Of a DNA stretch of 14,367 nt, positions 14,316 to 14,367 are shown piece by piece. The notes below the pieces were generated by a model. The model saw nothing but the letters and a program-made list of their open reading frames with translations. It made no database searches and was not told the DNA's origin. This DNA is from Sva-07 sp964651825 (GTDB taxonomy: Bacteria; Actinomycetota; Acidimicrobiia; Acidimicrobiales; Ilumatobacteraceae), in NCBI GenBank assembly GCA_964651825.1, contig CAZYWK010000088.1:1-14367 (forward strand), given 5' to 3'. The translations under genes were made by a program, and so were the position numbers. Within the stretch, counting starts at the first letter, position 1, and each line of letters opens with the position of its first letter.

Positions 14316-14367
14316 TCGACCGGCGTTCGGTCGTCGATCGACACGACGTCGTCCTCACCGAGCCCGA
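14312..14367 (+). CDS. Start of a further gene, cut by the right window edge
   Basis: A GTG at 14312 overlaps the dioxygenase stop as GTGA and opens a frame, running to the edge, that reads VIDRRSVVDRHDVVLTEP. The same overlap style is used at five other junctions here, which supports it as a real start. The R-x-x-V-V-x-R-H-x-x-x-L-T pattern resembles the N-terminus of some bacterial glycoside-hydrolase-like (six-hairpin) proteins, but 18 codons are too few to assign a family, so treat the function as unknown. Confidence 0.45.
   Translation, partial: MIDRRSVVDRHDVVLTEP

Overview
This is a GC-rich, gene-dense stretch from an actinobacterium. Evidence for that is the frequent GTG starts, the 4-bp stop/start overlaps, two proteins of families that usually use cofactor F420 (a luciferase-like oxidoreductase and a split-barrel PPOX-like protein), a WS/DGAT acyltransferase and a class I bacterial P450. 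The combination would suit the Acidimicrobiia (Ilumatobacter-like) or a mycobacterial relative. No rRNA or marker gene is present, so placement below phylum is inference. There is no tRNA, CRISPR array, insertion sequence or phage gene, and no gene-free stretch longer than about 130 bp.

Layout, left to right. (1) Positions 1-1184, minus strand: a nearly complete cytochrome P450 running off the left edge. (2) 1307-1738, plus strand: a small PPOX-fold protein, divergent from the P450 and convergent with the next operon, with a hairpin between them at 1749-1776. (3) 8541 down to 1778, minus strand: a tight eight-gene operon in the order SDR dehydrogenase, carboxymuconolactone-decarboxylase-like protein, SnoaL/NTF2-like protein, VOC/glyoxalase-fold protein, then the large, medium and small subunits of a CoxLMS-type molybdenum hydroxylase, then a TetR regulator. 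Every junction is an overlap or a 4-nt gap. (4) 12370 down to 8668, minus strand: a lipid module of membrane-anchored alpha/beta hydrolase, WS/DGAT acyltransferase and patatin-like phospholipase. (5) 13405 down to 12485, minus strand: an F420-type LLM oxidoreductase. (6) 13479-14315, plus strand: a TauD-family Fe(II)/2-oxoglutarate dioxygenase, divergent from the LLM gene, overlapping by 4 bp the start of another gene that leaves the window.

The operon reads as a dedicated catabolic unit. The three-subunit molybdenum enzyme (2Fe-2S, FAD and molybdopterin subunits) would hydroxylate or oxidise an organic substrate. The SDR would oxidise or reduce an alcohol/ketone. The SnoaL-like, VOC and CMD-like proteins would supply dehydration, isomerisation, epimerisation or ring-opening type steps. 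The co-transcribed TetR would sense a pathway compound. The substrate cannot be read from the sequence. The large subunit carries AYRGPWQ at the active-site loop. This is neither the AYxCSFR of true (form I) CO dehydrogenase nor the AYRGAGR of form II, so CO oxidation should not be assumed. The surrounding P450, dioxygenase and LLM genes add further oxidative chemistry, and the lipid module suggests storage and turnover of acyl products, but a functional link between the blocks is inference from proximity.
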